A DNA stretch of 6,272 nucleotides. Origin: Candidatus Zixiibacteriota bacterium. GTDB taxonomy: Bacteria > Zixibacteria > MSB-5A5 > WJJR01. Position numbers and translations under genes: made by a program. The DNA lies in assembly GCA_020058315.1 (NCBI GenBank), contig JAGVEK010000288.1:1-6272 (forward strand), written 5' to 3'. The notes under the pieces are model-generated. The model saw only the letters and a program-made list of their open reading frames with translations, ran no database searches and had not been told where the DNA came from. Below, one piece after another: positions 5,529 to 6,272 of the stretch (positions are counted from its first letter, which is position 1; every line of letters starts with the position of its first letter).

Positions 5529-6041
5529 ATGCCGCATCTTCTGACGATCGTGGGCTGCAAGAACGCAGGCAAGACACGGACCTGTGAGCTTCTGGTGCCG
5601 TTGCTGCGCGGCTTGGGACTCCGCATCGGAACACTCAAGTACACGGAGCATGACGGATTCGACTGGGACGAGGAAGGAAAGGACACATTCCGCCACCGCG
5701 AAGCGGGAAGCGAGATCACTGGGATCATTGGCCAGCGGGTCTTCGCCTACCAGAGCCATCGCCCTGAGCACTTACGGATCGCCCTCGACGCGATCATCCG
5801 AATGTTCTATGCCGATGTCGACATGGTTCTCCTCGAAGGCCTTCGGCGCGAAGCCGGGCTCAAGCTCGAAGTATACCGGCCGGGTTTCACAGACGGCCCT
5901 GTGGTTCCACCCACCGAGCTCCTCGCAACCTACGGCGCGAACCTGTTCCGGCATGATCTGCCGCACTTCGCCTATGGCCAGGAAGTGGAATTGGCGGCGC
6001 ACATTCACGGGAACCTGGATCGTCTGCGCACGGTCCATTGA
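5529..6041 (+). CDS. mobB: MobB-like GTPase, molybdopterin-guanine dinucleotide biosynthesis
   Basis: MobB is a P-loop protein that binds GTP and assists MobA in attaching GMP to molybdopterin, giving the guanine-dinucleotide cofactor used by formate dehydrogenase and related enzymes. The 170-aa protein has the usual length. Walker A is GCKNAGKT (9-16). The MobB-specific block LKYTEHDGFDWDEEGKDTFRHREAGS spans about 36-61 (GKD and AG in family positions). A Walker-B-like DMVLLEGLR lies at 98-106, followed by LKLEVYRPG (111-119). The loop differs from the more common GxSGSGKT by NAGKT. No strong Shine-Dalgarno precedes the ATG at 5529, yet there is no other in-frame start before the upstream TAA, so translation may depend on coupling to the small gene 42 nt before. 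No mobA lies in the window. A MobB-fold GTPase with another role in Mo/W handling is possible. Confidence 0.9.
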   Translation: MPHLLTIVGCKNAGKTRTCELLVPLLRGLGLRIGTLKYTEHDGFDWDEEGKDTFRHREAGSEITGIIGQRVFAYQSHRPEHLRIALDAIIRMFYADVDMVLLEGLRREAGLKLEVYRPGFTDGPVVPPTELLATYGANLFRHDLPHFAYGQEVELAAHIHGNLDRLRTVH

Positions 6042-6272
6042 TGGACAGAATCGCGAACGAAGCCGGAAGTCCGCCGATCTCCCCGGGTCTCGACGGTGTG
6101 AGCGGAAATCACCTGCGCGCCGAAAGCAGAGGCTCTTGGCGGGTCTAGGCGGAACGATGGGGATCGTGCAGTTCATCGGAGCACCCCGGCTGATTCCGCG
6201 ATGGTAATAACGTCGCAACTGAAATGCGGAAGCACTGTTGAGGCCGGTCATTCCACGCGTTGACATCATCCC
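6042..6272. other. Right-edge region without a supported gene
   Basis: All three plus frames meet stops within this stretch. A 35-codon frame (6041-6148) begins at a TGATG overlap with the mobB stop, and a 16-codon frame starts at 6157; neither resembles a protein I know. The minus frame open here continues through mobB and is a shadow. A weak CTGC/GCAG stem lies near 6112-6128 with no T-run, so I see no clear terminator. Confidence 0.4.

Noticed and set aside
6041..6148. 35-codon frame overlapping the mobB stop as a further operon gene
   Set aside because: The TGATG overlap is suggestive, but there is no ribosome-binding site, no recognisable sequence and an early stop; retained only as part of the right-edge description.
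5772..6269. Minus-strand frame of 165 codons reaching the right edge
   Set aside because: It overlaps most of mobB in antisense and shows no recognisable motif.
1..6272. CRISPR arrays, tRNA or rRNA genes, complete insertion sequences
   Set aside because: No regularly spaced repeats, tRNA cloverleaf, rRNA segments or transposase with a catalytic triad could be seen on either strand.

Overview
The window looks like chromosomal DNA of a Gram-negative bacterium with an outer membrane. It encodes a TonB-dependent receptor with a cleavable signal peptide and a lipoprotein with a lipobox. Coding DNA is moderately GC-rich, and ribosome-binding sites are mostly AGGAGG-like. The Gly/Asp/Pro-rich linker after the lipoprotein cysteine recalls lipoproteins of the FCB superphylum and candidate phyla such as Zixibacteria. 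That placement is only an impression; no phylogenetic marker is present.

Layout. Two transcription units diverge from a spacer at about 1970-2494. The leftward unit (minus strand) runs from a polytopic membrane protein of about 212 aa (1969-1331), to fdhD (1265-273), to the start of an open frame cut by the left edge (280-1) that may be fdhE. The rightward unit starts at a good sigma70-type promoter (2365-2393). It has a leader of about 95 nt with hairpins and alternative pairings, then a lipoprotein with an internally duplicated domain (2495-3277), then a TonB-dependent receptor (3261-5207) that overlaps it by 17 nt. After a spacer of about 110 nt comes a 55-aa small protein (5319-5486) and a MobB-like GTPase (5529-6041). 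The last 231 bases hold no gene I can support.

How the genes may work together. FdhD (sulfur transfer to the molybdenum/tungsten bis-MGD cofactor), a possible FdhE (formate dehydrogenase assembly) and MobB (linked to guanine-dinucleotide cofactor synthesis) all serve molybdo- or tungsto-enzymes, above all formate dehydrogenase. A TonB receptor, a surface-type lipoprotein and an ECF-S-like membrane protein sit between these genes. The simplest inference is a locus that couples envelope uptake of a metal, cofactor or metallophore to Mo/W-enzyme maturation. The substrate cannot be read from sequence. The lipoprotein repeats loosely recall the layout of the sulfite-oxidase-type molybdopterin domain, without its metal-binding cysteine. 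This is the most novel point in the window and also the one most in need of a profile search.
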